Positions 25,905-35,298 of a stretch of DNA of 64,000 bases are shown here, in pieces. Position numbers and translations under genes: made by a program. The notes under the pieces were generated by a model that did not search any database, was not told the DNA's origin, and saw only the letters and a program-made list of their open reading frames with translations. The stretch is taken from the NCBI GenBank assembly GCA_004297985.1, contig SCRA01000004.1, positions 52,087 through 116,086 of the forward strand, in the 5' to 3' direction. The stretch comes from a bacterium. GTDB lineage: Bacteria; Vulcanimicrobiota; Vulcanimicrobiia; Vulcanimicrobiales; SCRA01. Numbering within the stretch: the stretch's first letter is position 1; the number at the start of each line of letters is the position of its first letter.

Positions 25905-26264
25905 TCAGCCGCCGGGGTGGAGCGTTGGCGTCAAGGTGATGACGCCGAGCTGCGTGATGTTCCCCTGGGTGATGGTGACGCTCGCGATCGGGTAATACTG
26001 ATACCCCACCGCGTTGATCGAGCACGACGCCACGCCGATGGCGATGCCGTTGATCGTGAAGCCGCCGTTTTGGTCCGGATGAGTCGCCTGGCCCCCGCAT
26101 TGGACGTTGGCGCCTGCGCCGCCGATGGCTTGTTGGGTGGAGGCATCGACCAGCGTTCCGGTGACGCCGCCGAACTGCTGAACGCCCACTGGATAGTTGA
26201 AGTTCGAGCAGCCGGCCAAGCCCAGCAGGAGCGCCAGACCGATGACGCCGGCAATGTTCTTCAC
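25905..26264 (-). CDS. Small lipoprotein with carboxypeptidase-regulatory-like fold
   Basis: A 119-aa protein. GTG 26264 is chosen because AAGGAG lies 6 nt upstream. The N-terminus [19 protein letters not shown] is a lipoprotein signal with lipobox LAGC. The mature part, [31 protein letters not shown] and [12 protein letters not shown], has the repeated turn pattern of carboxypeptidase-regulatory-like beta-sandwich domains. Function is unknown; a structural or binding role in the envelope is likely. It starts divergently from nuoA, about 92 bp away. Confidence 0.65.
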   Translation of the reverse strand: MKNIAGVIGLALLLGLAGCSNFNYPVGVQQFGGVTGTLVDASTQQAIGGAGANVQCGGQATHPDQNGGFTINGIAIGVASCSINAVGYQYYPIASVTITQGNITQLGVITLTPTLHPGG

Positions 26265-26356
26265 AGGGTACTCCTTATGGCGAAATTCAGTTTCTTTCGC
26301 GGCGGCGAGCGGGGTCGAGAGGAAGCGCAAGGAGCTTGTTCAACTTTTCACAAGGT

Positions 26357-26785
26357 ATGACGCCCTACGCAGAAGTCGCGATTTTCATCCTCGTGGCGCT
26401 GTTGCTCGCCTTGGTTCTCAACATCCTACCGGGACTCATGGCGCGGAACCGCTATCGTGCTGCCCCGGCGAAAGCCGATCCGTACGAGTGCGGGGTACCG
26501 CCGACGAGCGCGATCAGCAGCCGGTTCCCGGTGCGCTTCTACTTGATCGCGATGTTGTTCGTGATCTTCGACGTCGAAGCCGCTTCGTTCTATCCCTGGG
26601 CGGTTCAGATGCACTCCCAGACGTTCGGCAATGCCCATGTCGACGAGGCTGCGTCGTACCTGTCGTGGACGGCGCAGATGCGTTCGCTCCACACGTTCTT
26701 CCTTGCCGAGATGGTGATCTTCATCATCGTCTTGGCGATCGGCTACGCGTACGTCTGGAAGCGAGGTGGTTTCACATGGAGATGA
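26357..26785 (+). CDS. nuoA: NADH-quinone oxidoreductase subunit A
   Basis: A 142-aa inner-membrane subunit of complex I with three transmembrane helices. [20 protein letters not shown] is the conserved loop after helix 1 and [15 protein letters not shown] the second conserved segment. ATG 26357 is taken as start; a TTG at 26336 in frame is possible but its AAGGAG would be only 1 nt away. It is the first gene of a complete 14-gene nuo operon, and the next gene overlaps its end. Confidence 0.88.
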   Translation: MTPYAEVAIFILVALLLALVLNILPGLMARNRYRAAPAKADPYECGVPPTSAISSRFPVRFYLIAMLFVIFDVEAASFYPWAVQMHSQTFGNAHVDEAASYLSWTAQMRSLHTFFLAEMVIFIIVLAIGYAYVWKRGGFTWR

Positions 26786-27255
26786 GCGCCAACAACCTCT
26801 TCCTGGCCAAGATCGACGAAGCGGCACGCTGGGCGCAGAGCTCGAGCGTCTGGCCGCTGACGATGGGCCTGGCCTGCTGCGCCATCGAGATGATGGTCAT
26901 CCCTGCGCCCCAGTACGATATCTCGCGTATCGGCTCCGAAGTTTTCCGCTCTTCGCCGCGCCAGGCCGATCTGATGATCGTCTCCGGCCGCGTCTCGAAT
27001 AAGATGGCCCCCATCGTCCGCCGTCTCTACGATCAGATGGCCGAGCCCAAGTGGGTGATCTCGATGGGCGCCTGCGCCAGCTCCGGCGGCGTCTTCGACA
27101 ACTACGCCATCTTGCAGGGAATCGACCAGGTCGTTCCGGTCGACGTCTATGTTCCCGGCTGCCCACCCACCCCGGACGGTTTGGTCTATGCCATCAATCT
27201 GATCCAACAGCAGATCCGCACGGGCGGCCGCGGCGGCATCTTCGCGCGAGCGTAG
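26776..27255 (+). CDS. nuoB: NADH-quinone oxidoreductase subunit B
   Basis: A 159-aa peripheral subunit that holds the N2 [4Fe-4S] cluster next to the quinone site. The Cys ligands are visible as the tandem pair in [10 protein letters not shown], the Cys in MGACASSGG and the Cys in VPGCPP. ATG 26776 follows GAGGTGG by 6 nt; ATG 26782 is a second option. It overlaps nuoA by 10 bp. Confidence 0.93.
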   Translation: MEMSANNLFLAKIDEAARWAQSSSVWPLTMGLACCAIEMMVIPAPQYDISRIGSEVFRSSPRQADLMIVSGRVSNKMAPIVRRLYDQMAEPKWVISMGACASSGGVFDNYAILQGIDQVVPVDVYVPGCPPTPDGLVYAINLIQQQIRTGGRGGIFARA

Positions 27256-27273
27256 GAGAGTAGAGTCCCCTTC

Positions 27274-27897
27274 ATGCAACCACGTTCCACGAAGACCACC
27301 TCGACCGTGGTCGATCCCACGGCCGTGCGCCCGCCGATCGACGACGTCGACGAGATCATCCGCACGACACCGGCCGAGATGCGCGACGTGTTGACGCGCT
27401 TGAAAGCGCAAGGCTTCAGCCAACTCACCGACGTCGGCGGCGCCGACTATCTGCGGCGTTCGCCGCGCTTCGATGTGGTCTACCACCTGACGGCACTGCC
27501 GACGCGGGTGGCCAGCATCGCCGAAGTCGGCAAGCCCAAGCGCGTGCGCGTGCTCTGCGGCGTGGACGAAGGGGTGAGCGTACCCACCGTCTACGATCTC
27601 TGGCCGAGTGCCAACTGGGCGGAGCGTGAAGTCTTCGATCTCTTCGGCATCGCCTTCAGCGGCCACCCCGACTTGCGGCGCATCGAGATGCCCGACGATT
27701 GGGAAGGACACCCGCTGCGCAAGGACTACCCGGTACGCGGCCCGGCGCGCGACCGTACGCCGCGCCCGCCGTTCCCCGGCAAGGAGAACGTCGGGTCGCG
27801 TATTCCGCCTACCCGCGAGGCCGCTGAGCGCCTGCGCCGAGAGATCAACGAGCGCCTGCATCACGACGACCACCAGACGAGTGAGGAGAAGTCGTGA
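27274..27897 (+). CDS. nuoC: NADH-quinone oxidoreductase subunit C
   Basis: A 207-aa peripheral subunit of the quinone module. The diagnostic segment near residues 110-150 is WPSANWAEREVFDLFGIAF, GHPDLRRIEMPDDW and HPLRKDYP, the 30-kDa subunit signature. The N-terminal ~35 residues are a Thr/Pro-rich extension. nuoC is separate from nuoD here, not fused as in enterobacteria. The end overlaps the nuoD GTG start. Confidence 0.92.
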   Translation: MQPRSTKTTSTVVDPTAVRPPIDDVDEIIRTTPAEMRDVLTRLKAQGFSQLTDVGGADYLRRSPRFDVVYHLTALPTRVASIAEVGKPKRVRVLCGVDEGVSVPTVYDLWPSANWAEREVFDLFGIAFSGHPDLRRIEMPDDWEGHPLRKDYPVRGPARDRTPRPPFPGKENVGSRIPPTREAAERLRREINERLHHDDHQTSEEKS

Positions 27898-29171
27898 GCG
27901 ATCATCTGCCCGATTGGATCGGTTCCGAGGGTAATCCGCCCAACTTCGGCGACCCCACCGCTGTTCTAGAGCCAGAACCCTACGAGGTCGTCTCGCGCAG
28001 CGACGATGAGATGGTGCTCTCGATGGGCCCGCAGCACCCCTCGACGCACGGCGTGCTCCAGGTGGTGCTCGGTATCGACGGCGAGACGGTCAAGCGTGCC
28101 GAGCCGGAGATCGGCTACCTGCACACGGGCATCGAGAAAAGCGCGGAGAACCTCTTCTGGAATCAGTCCTTGACGGTCATCGACCGCATGGACTACCTCG
28201 CGCCGCTGACCAACAACTTCGCCTTTTGCCGTGGCGTGGAGAAGCTGCTGGGCATCACCGGCCAGGTCCCGCGGCGTGCCCAGCAGATTCGCGTGATGAT
28301 GGCGGAGATGACGCGTATCACCTCGCACTGCATCTGGCTGGGGACGCACGCCATCGACCTTGGGGCGATCTCGCCGTTCTTCTTTACGGTGGATCTGCGC
28401 GAGAATATCCTCGATCTGATCGAGGCCGCCTCCGGCGCGCGCATGAACATGACCTACTTCCGCGTGGGCGGCATCAACGGCGACCTGCCTGAGGGGTTTC
28501 TCGAGCGCTTGGACGAGGTGATCGCGAAGTTCCCGCGCCGCATGCGCGACCTGCGTGATCTGCTGCAGAAGAATCCCATCTGGACCGACCGCGAGGTCGG
28601 CGTAGGAGTGATCTCCGCCGAGGACGCGGTGGCGTGGGGTCTCACCGGCCCGTCGCTGCGTGCCAGCGGCGTGGCCTACGATCTGCGCAAGATCGAGCCG
28701 TACTCCACCTACGAGGAGTACGAGTTCGATGTGCCGACCCGCACCGAGGGCGACTGTTACGCGCGCTTCTTGGTGCGCCTGGACGAGATGGAAGAATCGA
28801 TGCGCATCATCGAGCAGGTGCGCAAGAACCTGGAGCCGGGCCCGATCATGGTCAACGAGCCGGCGGTGGCCCTGCCGCCCAAACCTTCGATCGGCCTCTC
28901 CATGGAATCGCTGATCCATCATTTCAAGCTGGTGAGCGAGGGTTTCCGCGTACCCGCGGGCGACGTCTACGGCGCCGTCGAGGGGCCGCGCGGCGAGATC
29001 GGCTACTACATCGTGAGCAACGGCGAGAATCGCCCCTGGCGCGTTCGCACGCGGCCGCCGTCGTTCTACAACCTGCAGGCGCTCAGAAAGATCGCCGCAG
29101 GCAACCTGATCGCGGACGTTGTCGTGATGATCGGATCGCTGGACCCGGTCTTCGGCGAGGTAGATAGATGA
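27894..29171 (+). CDS. nuoD: NADH-quinone oxidoreductase subunit D
   Basis: A 425-aa subunit of the 49-kDa/NiFe-hydrogenase-like family that forms the quinone cavity with NuoB. GPQHPSTHGVLQVVLGIDGE and EIGYLHTGIEK are the family signatures, including the His and Tyr region that contacts quinone. GEIGYYIVSNGENRPWRVR and DVVVMIGSLDPVFGEVDR close the protein. It starts at GTG 27894 (GTGA overlap) and its stop overlaps nuoE by ATGA. Confidence 0.94.
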   Translation: MSDHLPDWIGSEGNPPNFGDPTAVLEPEPYEVVSRSDDEMVLSMGPQHPSTHGVLQVVLGIDGETVKRAEPEIGYLHTGIEKSAENLFWNQSLTVIDRMDYLAPLTNNFAFCRGVEKLLGITGQVPRRAQQIRVMMAEMTRITSHCIWLGTHAIDLGAISPFFFTVDLRENILDLIEAASGARMNMTYFRVGGINGDLPEGFLERLDEVIAKFPRRMRDLRDLLQKNPIWTDREVGVGVISAEDAVAWGLTGPSLRASGVAYDLRKIEPYSTYEEYEFDVPTRTEGDCYARFLVRLDEMEESMRIIEQVRKNLEPGPIMVNEPAVALPPKPSIGLSMESLIHHFKLVSEGFRVPAGDVYGAVEGPRGEIGYYIVSNGENRPWRVRTRPPSFYNLQALRKIAAGNLIADVVVMIGSLDPVFGEVDR

Positions 29172-29935
29172 CAGAGTTGGATTTTGAGGAGCTGAAGGCG
29201 GAGCTCGAGCCCGAAGCCGACCGCCTCCTCGAGCAATATCCCCAGCCTCGCAGCGCGCTGCTGCCGCTGGTCCACTTGTTCCAGGAGCGCATCGGCTTCG
29301 TGCCACAGGAGGCCGTCGAGTACATCTCCGAGGTCTGCGACGTGACGCGGGCGCAGTGTCAGAGCACGATCTCGTTCTATACGCTGTTCTACCGGCGCCC
29401 CATCGGCAAGTACAACCTTCAGGTCTGCCACAATTTGTCGTGCTCGCTGCGCGGCGCCAAACAGATCATGGATCGCTTCCGTGAACGCTTGGGCGTCGAC
29501 CACCTGGAGACCACCGACGACGGCGTCTTCACCTATGAGGAAGTCGAGTGCCTGGCGGCGTGCGATCGCGCGCCGTGCATGCAGGTCAACTTGAATTTCG
29601 TTTACGACATGACTCCGCAGATGGTAGACGAGATCATCGACGCCATCATCGCGGGAACCTATCCCGTCCAGCCGCTCTCGCAGACCGAGAAGCCGGAACG
29701 CAAGGTCCGCGGCCCGGAGTGGGTCCGCGCGGCGCGCAAGAGCGCCGGCGGCGTCGGCGTCCCCAACGCCAACAACGGCGGCGGCATCGACGATACGGGG
29801 CGCACCATCGCGGAGCGTTTCCGGAAGTACGGTATCCTGCCGATCTCCGCGCCGGGCCGCATGGGCGATCCAGCGTTGGTGGAGGGGATGGTGCCGGCCC
29901 CGCACGATGACACGGTCATGGAGCACAACTACTAA
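29168..29935 (+). CDS. nuoE: NADH-quinone oxidoreductase subunit E, with C-terminal extension
   Basis: A 255-aa 24-kDa-type subunit carrying the N1a [2Fe-2S] cluster in a thioredoxin-like fold. Cluster Cys residues lie in VCHNLSCS and ECLAACDRAPC. The family domain ends near residue 165; about 85 further residues, Pro/Gly/Asn-rich with GVPNANNGGGIDDTGRTIAE and FRKYGILPISAPGRMG, extend past normal length (roughly 160-180 aa). The extension may contact NuoF or NuoG but has no recognised domain. It overlaps nuoF by TAATG. Confidence 0.92.
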   Translation: MTELDFEELKAELEPEADRLLEQYPQPRSALLPLVHLFQERIGFVPQEAVEYISEVCDVTRAQCQSTISFYTLFYRRPIGKYNLQVCHNLSCSLRGAKQIMDRFRERLGVDHLETTDDGVFTYEEVECLAACDRAPCMQVNLNFVYDMTPQMVDEIIDAIIAGTYPVQPLSQTEKPERKVRGPEWVRAARKSAGGVGVPNANNGGGIDDTGRTIAERFRKYGILPISAPGRMGDPALVEGMVPAPHDDTVMEHNY

Positions 29936-31218
29936 TGGCGAGCTACGAGCCCGTTCTGACGAAGGGCATCGGCGAAGTCGATCTTACCGATATCGACGTC
30001 TACCGCAAGCGGGGCGGGTACGAGCAGTTACGCCGCGCCGTGCGCGAGATGGAGCCGGATACCATCGTCAACGCGGTGATGAAGTCGAATTTGCGTGGCC
30101 GCGGCGGCGCCGGCTTCCCAACGGGGCGCAAGTGGTCGTTCCTCCCCAAGGATGGGCGGCCGCGCTACCTGGTCTGCAACAGCGACGAGGCCGAGCCCGG
30201 CACGTTCAAAGACCGCATGCTGCTGGAGCAGACGCCCCATCAGCTCATCGAGGGGATCATGGTCTCCGCGTATGCGATCCGTGCCGTCAAGGCGTTCATC
30301 TACATCCGCGGCGAGATGCGCCAGGGCTACGAGATCTTCACGCGCGCCTTGGAGCAGGCGCACGCCGCCAACATGGTGGGCGAGAAGGTCTGCGGTTCCG
30401 AGTGGTCGTGCGAGCTGGTGGCGCATCGCGGTGCGGGGGCCTATATCTGCGGCGAGGAGACCGGCCTGCTCAACTCGCTGGAGGGCAAGCGCGGCGAGCC
30501 GCGCCTCAAGCCTCCTTTCCCCGCCAACGCCGGCCTCTACAATATGCCGACGGTGGTGAATAACGTCGAGACGCTGATCTGCGTCGTGCACATCATGGAG
30601 CGCGGTGCGGAGTGGTTCGCCTCGATCGGGCCCGTGAAGTCTCCCGGGCCGAAGATCGTCTCGATCTCCGGCCACGTGCGCAAGCCTGGCAACTACGAAG
30701 TTCCGCTGGGGACGCCGATCCGCGAGCTGATCTACGGCGCGGCGGGGGGACTCTTCGAGGGGCGCTCGTTCAAGGCGTTGCAGCCCGGCGGCGGATCGTC
30801 GGCGTGCCTCTTCGAAGAGCACCTCGACGTTCCGTACGACTTCGACTCGATCGCCGCGGCCGGCTCGATGCTCGGCTCCGGCGCGATGGTGGTGATGGAC
30901 GACACCACGGACATGCTCGAGGCCGCGTACGTGCTGCAGCGCTTCTACGCTCACGAATCGTGCGGCCAATGTACGCCGTGCCGCGAGGGAACGCACTGGT
31001 CCGAGGCGATGCTCGAGCGTTTGCTCCATAGCCACGGCCGCGAAGTAGACGTCAGTCTGCTGGGAACGGTAGGCGATAAGATCGCCGGGCACAGCCTCTG
31101 CGCGCTGGGTGATGCCAGCGTGCCGTTCCTGCAGAGCGTGGTAAAGCGTTTTCCCGAAGAGTTCATGCGCGGCGCGGAGCGCGTTCCGGGCGTACAGCTC
31201 CTGCCGGCGAGGACATAG
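29935..31218 (+). CDS. nuoF: NADH-quinone oxidoreductase subunit F (NADH-binding)
   Basis: A 427-aa subunit that binds NADH and FMN and holds cluster N3. GRGGAGFPTGRKWSF is the NADH/FMN site, NSDEAEPGTFKDR and GAGAYICGEETGLLNSLEG are further nucleotide-binding signatures, and ESCGQCTPCREGT with a later GHSLCALGDA supplies the four Cys of the [4Fe-4S] cluster. Normal family length. Confidence 0.95.
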   Translation: MASYEPVLTKGIGEVDLTDIDVYRKRGGYEQLRRAVREMEPDTIVNAVMKSNLRGRGGAGFPTGRKWSFLPKDGRPRYLVCNSDEAEPGTFKDRMLLEQTPHQLIEGIMVSAYAIRAVKAFIYIRGEMRQGYEIFTRALEQAHAANMVGEKVCGSEWSCELVAHRGAGAYICGEETGLLNSLEGKRGEPRLKPPFPANAGLYNMPTVVNNVETLICVVHIMERGAEWFASIGPVKSPGPKIVSISGHVRKPGNYEVPLGTPIRELIYGAAGGLFEGRSFKALQPGGGSSACLFEEHLDVPYDFDSIAAAGSMLGSGAMVVMDDTTDMLEAAYVLQRFYAHESCGQCTPCREGTHWSEAMLERLLHSHGREVDVSLLGTVGDKIAGHSLCALGDASVPFLQSVVKRFPEEFMRGAERVPGVQLLPART

Positions 31219-31223
31219 GCGAG

Positions 31224-33641
31224 ATGGCGAAGATCGTGACCGTCACCATCGACGGCGTCAAGGTAGAGGCTCCCGAGGGAGAGCTGATGATCGAGACCGC
31301 GAAGCGGATCGGTCACCACGTCCCAAACTTCTGCTATTACCCCAAGCTCGAGCCTGCGGGGCTCTGCCGCATGTGCCTGATCCGCATCGAGGGACAGCCC
31401 AAGCTCCAGCTGGGCTGCAACACACGGATCACCGACGGCATGGCGATCGATACGATCTCCGATGCCGTGGAGACCGGGCGTCGTGCGCAGGTGGAGTTCC
31501 TGCTGCTCAACCATCCGCTGGATTGTCCTGTCTGCGACAAAGGCGGCGAGTGCGTCCTCCAGGACTACGCGATGGCGTACGGCGACGTTGCCTCGCGCAG
31601 CGGAATGCCGAAGATGAACAAGCCCAAGGCGGTCGACCTGGGGCCCACCATCGTGCTCGACGAGCAGCGCTGCGTGCTCTGCCAGCGCTGCGTTCGTTTC
31701 GATAACGAGATCACGTGGGAGCGTAACTTGGTCACCGCCGCGCGCGGCGTCTATACGATCATCGCCACCGAGGGCGACGAGCCGTACGACTCCTACTTCT
31801 CGGGCAACACCGTCGAGCTCTGTCCGGTGGGCGCGCTCACGTCGAAGACGTATCGCTTCAAGGCACGCCCCTGGGACGTAAAGCCGACGTTGACCACCTG
31901 CACGCAGTGCCCGGTGGGCTGCTCCATGTTCGCCGACTCCCGTTTCGACGTCTTACAGCGTACGCGGTACGATCACGAGACGGCCGATCCCCACGGCGAT
32001 CCGGCGGGCGACTGGATCTGCGACCGCGGCCGCTACAATCTCTCCTACCACACCGACGAGCGCCGCTTGAGCATGCCGATGGTGCGCTCCGGCGAGGACC
32101 AGTGGGTCGATCTCGCGTGGAGCGACGCCGTCGACCTGGTGGCCAAGACGCTCCAAGATGCCGCCGAGCACTTCGGCCCGCAGTCGGTCGGCGCGATCGG
32201 CGGCGGGCGGCTCACCAACGAGGAGTCATACCTGCTGCAGCACCTGGTGCGCGGCCTGGGCTCTCCGAACCTGGACTACCGTCTCCACGACGAGCTGATG
32301 ACGACGCCGGGCCGCTTGGCAGCGCGCGTCCACGATCTCGACGACGCCAGCCTCATCATCGAAGTGGGCACCAACTCGGTGGAGCTGGCACCCGTCTTCG
32401 ACCTGCGCGTGCGCTACGCGGTGCAGCGGCGCGGCGCGACGCTGGTCCATCTCGGCGACGTCAAGCCGAACTGGCCGATCCACTTCCGCCACTTTCCCAC
32501 CGGCGGCGATGCGGCGAGCCTCTTGCAGGAGGCTACCGAGAACGTGCGCCGCGGCGAGGACTTGCCCAAGCGCGCCGGCGAGCCGCCGACGCATGCGCTG
32601 GCGCGCCTCCTGCGCGGCGCGGAGCGAGTGGTCGTTATCTGGGACGGTCGCGGCACGGCGGAGGCCGCCGCCATCGAACGCCTCGTCGAGACGCTCCGCG
32701 ATGCCGACAAGGGTGCCGGTGTCGTGATCGTCGGCTACGCGGCCAACGCGCGCGGTGCCGAGGCCATGGGTATGCACCCCGCTCTGCTGCCCGGCTATCG
32801 GCCCGCGCCGCAGGCCGGGCTCGATACCGAGGGCATGCTGCGCGCCGCGGCGCGCGGTGCGTTGAAGGCGCTGCTGATCTGCGGTGCCAATCCGCTGTTG
32901 GCGTATCCCAACGGCGCGCTTGTTCGCGCGGCCATCGAACGCGTGCCCTTCATCGTAACGACCGAGCTCTTCATGACCCAGACGGCTGTCAAGAGTCACG
33001 TCGTTCTGCCGGTGAAGTCGTCGTTCGAGAAGGCCGGCTCGACCGTGACCATGGACGGTGAAGTGAAGAAGCTGGCGGTCTCGGCCACCCCGCAGGGCGG
33101 CGAGCCGCTCACCGATCGTGAGATCCTCTTCATGCTCGGCGACGCGATGGGCATCGCGATGCCGAACGAGGCGGAGCTCGAGGATCTGGCTGCCGCCGCT
33201 GCGGCGCCGGAGCTCCAACAGCCGCTGCGGCTGACGGCATCCGCGTTCGTGCGCCCCGCTCGCCAGTCCGTCTCAGGCGAGGGGGACCTGACGGTGCATG
33301 CGGTCCCACGGCTCTACGCCGGCGGCGGCACCTCCGCACACGATATTGAGTTCGAGCCCTTGCGGCCGCATCCGTCCGCCTACCTGCACCCGGACGAAGC
33401 CGCGCGCCTCGAGCTGGAGGACGGCGACGTCGTCAGCCTCCGCAACGCCCTGGGCTCGATCGACGGGCTTACGGTGGCAACCACGAAGATGGTCGCGGTT
33501 GGTTCGATCGGCGTGATCGCGGAGTTGCCGGAGGCTCCCGCCAACGTGCTGGCCGACAGCTTCGGCGCGGTGCGCGCGAACGTAGCTTTGGTACGCAAGG
33601 GCCGCCAGACGGCCAACCTCGCGGGGGCGCACGGAGAATGA
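31224..33641 (+). CDS. nuoG: NADH-quinone oxidoreductase subunit G
   Basis: An 805-aa peripheral-arm subunit with several Fe-S clusters. The N-terminal ferredoxin domain has FCYYPKLEPAGLCRMC and CPVCDKGGECVLQD; CVLCQRCVRFDNE follows, and TCTQCPVGCS begins the molybdopterin-oxidoreductase-like domain, which here carries no sign of a cofactor role and is structural in this family. It starts 5 bp after nuoF with a GGCGAG-type weak site and overlaps nuoH by ATGA. Confidence 0.94.
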   Translation: MAKIVTVTIDGVKVEAPEGELMIETAKRIGHHVPNFCYYPKLEPAGLCRMCLIRIEGQPKLQLGCNTRITDGMAIDTISDAVETGRRAQVEFLLLNHPLDCPVCDKGGECVLQDYAMAYGDVASRSGMPKMNKPKAVDLGPTIVLDEQRCVLCQRCVRFDNEITWERNLVTAARGVYTIIATEGDEPYDSYFSGNTVELCPVGALTSKTYRFKARPWDVKPTLTTCTQCPVGCSMFADSRFDVLQRTRYDHETADPHGDPAGDWICDRGRYNLSYHTDERRLSMPMVRSGEDQWVDLAWSDAVDLVAKTLQDAAEHFGPQSVGAIGGGRLTNEESYLLQHLVRGLGSPNLDYRLHDELMTTPGRLAARVHDLDDASLIIEVGTNSVELAPVFDLRVRYAVQRRGATLVHLGDVKPNWPIHFRHFPTGGDAASLLQEATENVRRGEDLPKRAGEPPTHALARLLRGAERVVVIWDGRGTAEAAAIERLVETLRDADKGAGVVIVGYAANARGAEAMGMHPALLPGYRPAPQAGLDTEGMLRAAARGALKALLICGANPLLAYPNGALVRAAIERVPFIVTTELFMTQTAVKSHVVLPVKSSFEKAGSTVTMDGEVKKLAVSATPQGGEPLTDREILFMLGDAMGIAMPNEAELEDLAAAAAAPELQQPLRLTASAFVRPARQSVSGEGDLTVHAVPRLYAGGGTSAHDIEFEPLRPHPSAYLHPDEAARLELEDGDVVSLRNALGSIDGLTVATTKMVAVGSIGVIAELPEAPANVLADSFGAVRANVALVRKGRQTANLAGAHGE

Positions 33642-34630
33642 TCGAAGCCTTGCCGTTGTGGCTGCTTGTAGCGATCAAGAGCTTGGTGCTCTTGATCATC
33701 GTGATCACGCTGTTTGCGTACACGATGCTCGCCGAGCGCAAGGTGCTGGCGTACATGCAGTTGCGCGTCGGGCCGAACAAAGTGGGGCCGTGGGGTCTCC
33801 TCCAGCCGGCAGCCGATGCCCTGAAGATGATCTTCAAGGAAGATCTCACGCCGAGCAGCGCCGACCCGCTGATCTACCGGCTGGCGCCCTTCATCGCCGT
33901 CTTCACGGCGCTGTTGGCCTACGCCGTGATCCCGTTCTCGCAAGGCGAGCATGGGCCGTGGTCGATCGCCAACGTGAACGCGGGGATCCTGTTCGTCTTC
34001 GCCATCACTTCAATGGGCGTCTACGGGATCTCGCTCGCCGGGTGGGCGTCGGGGTCGAAGTATCCGCTGCTGGGCAGCGTGCGCGCGACGGCGCAGATGA
34101 TCAGCTACGAGCTGGCGATGACGATGTCGGTCATCGGCGTGATCCTGCAGGCCAGTACGACCTCGCTCTCGGGCATCGTCGAGGCGCAGAGTCGCATGTG
34201 GTTCATCGTCCCGCAGTTCCTCGGCTTCCTCATCTACATCATCACTGCGGTCGCGGAGACCAATCGCGTGCCCTTCGATCTGGTCGAGGCCGAATCGGAA
34301 CTGGTGGCGGGCTTCCATACCGAGTACTCGGGCCTGCGCTTCGGGCTGTTCTTCATCGCCGAGTACATCAACATGATCACGGTCTCGTGTCTGGCCACCC
34401 TGCTCTTCCTGGGCGGCTGGAGCGGACCGGGCTCCTCAGGGCACCCGCTGCTGGGCTTGCTCTACTTCGTGATCAAGGTCTTCGCGTTTCTGTTCTTCTA
34501 CATCTGGCTGCGCGGCACGCTGCCGCGCTTGCGTTACGACAGGCTGATGGCCTTCGGCTGGAAGGTGCTGCTGCCGCTCGCAACACTGAACCTTCTGGTC
34601 ACGGCGATCGTCGTAGCGCTCTGGTATTAG
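33638..34630 (+). CDS. nuoH: NADH-quinone oxidoreductase subunit H
   Basis: A 330-aa membrane subunit (about eight helices) at the junction of the peripheral arm and quinone tunnel. MLAERKVLAYMQLRVGPNKV, GVYGISLAGWASGSKYPLLG, TNRVPFDLVEAESELVAGFH and the late WLRGTLPRLRYD loop are strongly conserved NuoH signatures, including the acidic residues near the quinone path. Confidence 0.95.
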   Translation: MIEALPLWLLVAIKSLVLLIIVITLFAYTMLAERKVLAYMQLRVGPNKVGPWGLLQPAADALKMIFKEDLTPSSADPLIYRLAPFIAVFTALLAYAVIPFSQGEHGPWSIANVNAGILFVFAITSMGVYGISLAGWASGSKYPLLGSVRATAQMISYELAMTMSVIGVILQASTTSLSGIVEAQSRMWFIVPQFLGFLIYIITAVAETNRVPFDLVEAESELVAGFHTEYSGLRFGLFFIAEYINMITVSCLATLLFLGGWSGPGSSGHPLLGLLYFVIKVFAFLFFYIWLRGTLPRLRYDRLMAFGWKVLLPLATLNLLVTAIVVALWY

Positions 34631-34658
34631 GGTCTCTTCGAGGACTGGAAGGCTCATC

Positions 34659-35297
34659 ATGAACATCATCGCAATCTTCAAGGGGCTCGCCACCACGTTC
34701 GGGTACATGTTCCGCCGCAAGGCGACCATCGACTACCCGTTCGTCAAGCGCGCCCATGCATCGCGCTTTCACGGTCTCCACGAGCTGCGCCGATATGAAG
34801 ACGGCATGGAGCGCTGCATCGGCTGCGAGCTCTGCCAGATCGCTTGCCCGGCCAATGCCATTACCGTGATCGGGGCGGAGAACACCCCGGAGGACCGGCA
34901 CTCGCCCGGCGAGCGCTATGCGTTCCGCTACGAGATCGACGAGCTGCGGTGTATCTTCTGCGGCATGTGCGAGGAAGCGTGTCCGACGGACGCCATCACG
35001 CTGACGCCGCGTTTCGAGATGGCCAACTACACTCGCAACTCCCTGATCTACGACAAGAGCAAGTTGCTGGTGCCCGCGGAGTACGGCGTGGGCGAGGCAC
35101 CCCACGAACGCCCCGGCGGCCTCCCCGCCGATTTGGGCGAAGTCGCGCGCATAAAATCCACGATGGAACCGGAGCGCGGCTACCTGGCGACCTGGCGCGG
35201 CATCGACATCCTCACCTCGGAGGGCAAGACGTACATGCCGACTCCCGCCGGCGGCGAGCTTGTGCGAGAACCGGAGAAGCTCAAGGGGGGCGAGTAG
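34659..35297 (+). CDS. nuoI: NADH-quinone oxidoreductase subunit I (2x[4Fe-4S])
   Basis: A 212-aa subunit with two ferredoxin-type motifs, CIGCELCQIACP and CIFCGMCEEACP, binding clusters N6a and N6b that lead electrons to N2. The N-terminal KATIDYPF segment, ERYAFRYEIDELRC and the C-terminal Pro/Glu-rich tail of about 60 residues are visible. A GGAAGG site about 7 nt upstream supports ATG 34659. Confidence 0.94.
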   Translation: MNIIAIFKGLATTFGYMFRRKATIDYPFVKRAHASRFHGLHELRRYEDGMERCIGCELCQIACPANAITVIGAENTPEDRHSPGERYAFRYEIDELRCIFCGMCEEACPTDAITLTPRFEMANYTRNSLIYDKSKLLVPAEYGVGEAPHERPGGLPADLGEVARIKSTMEPERGYLATWRGIDILTSEGKTYMPTPAGGELVREPEKLKGGE

Positions 35298-35298
35298 C

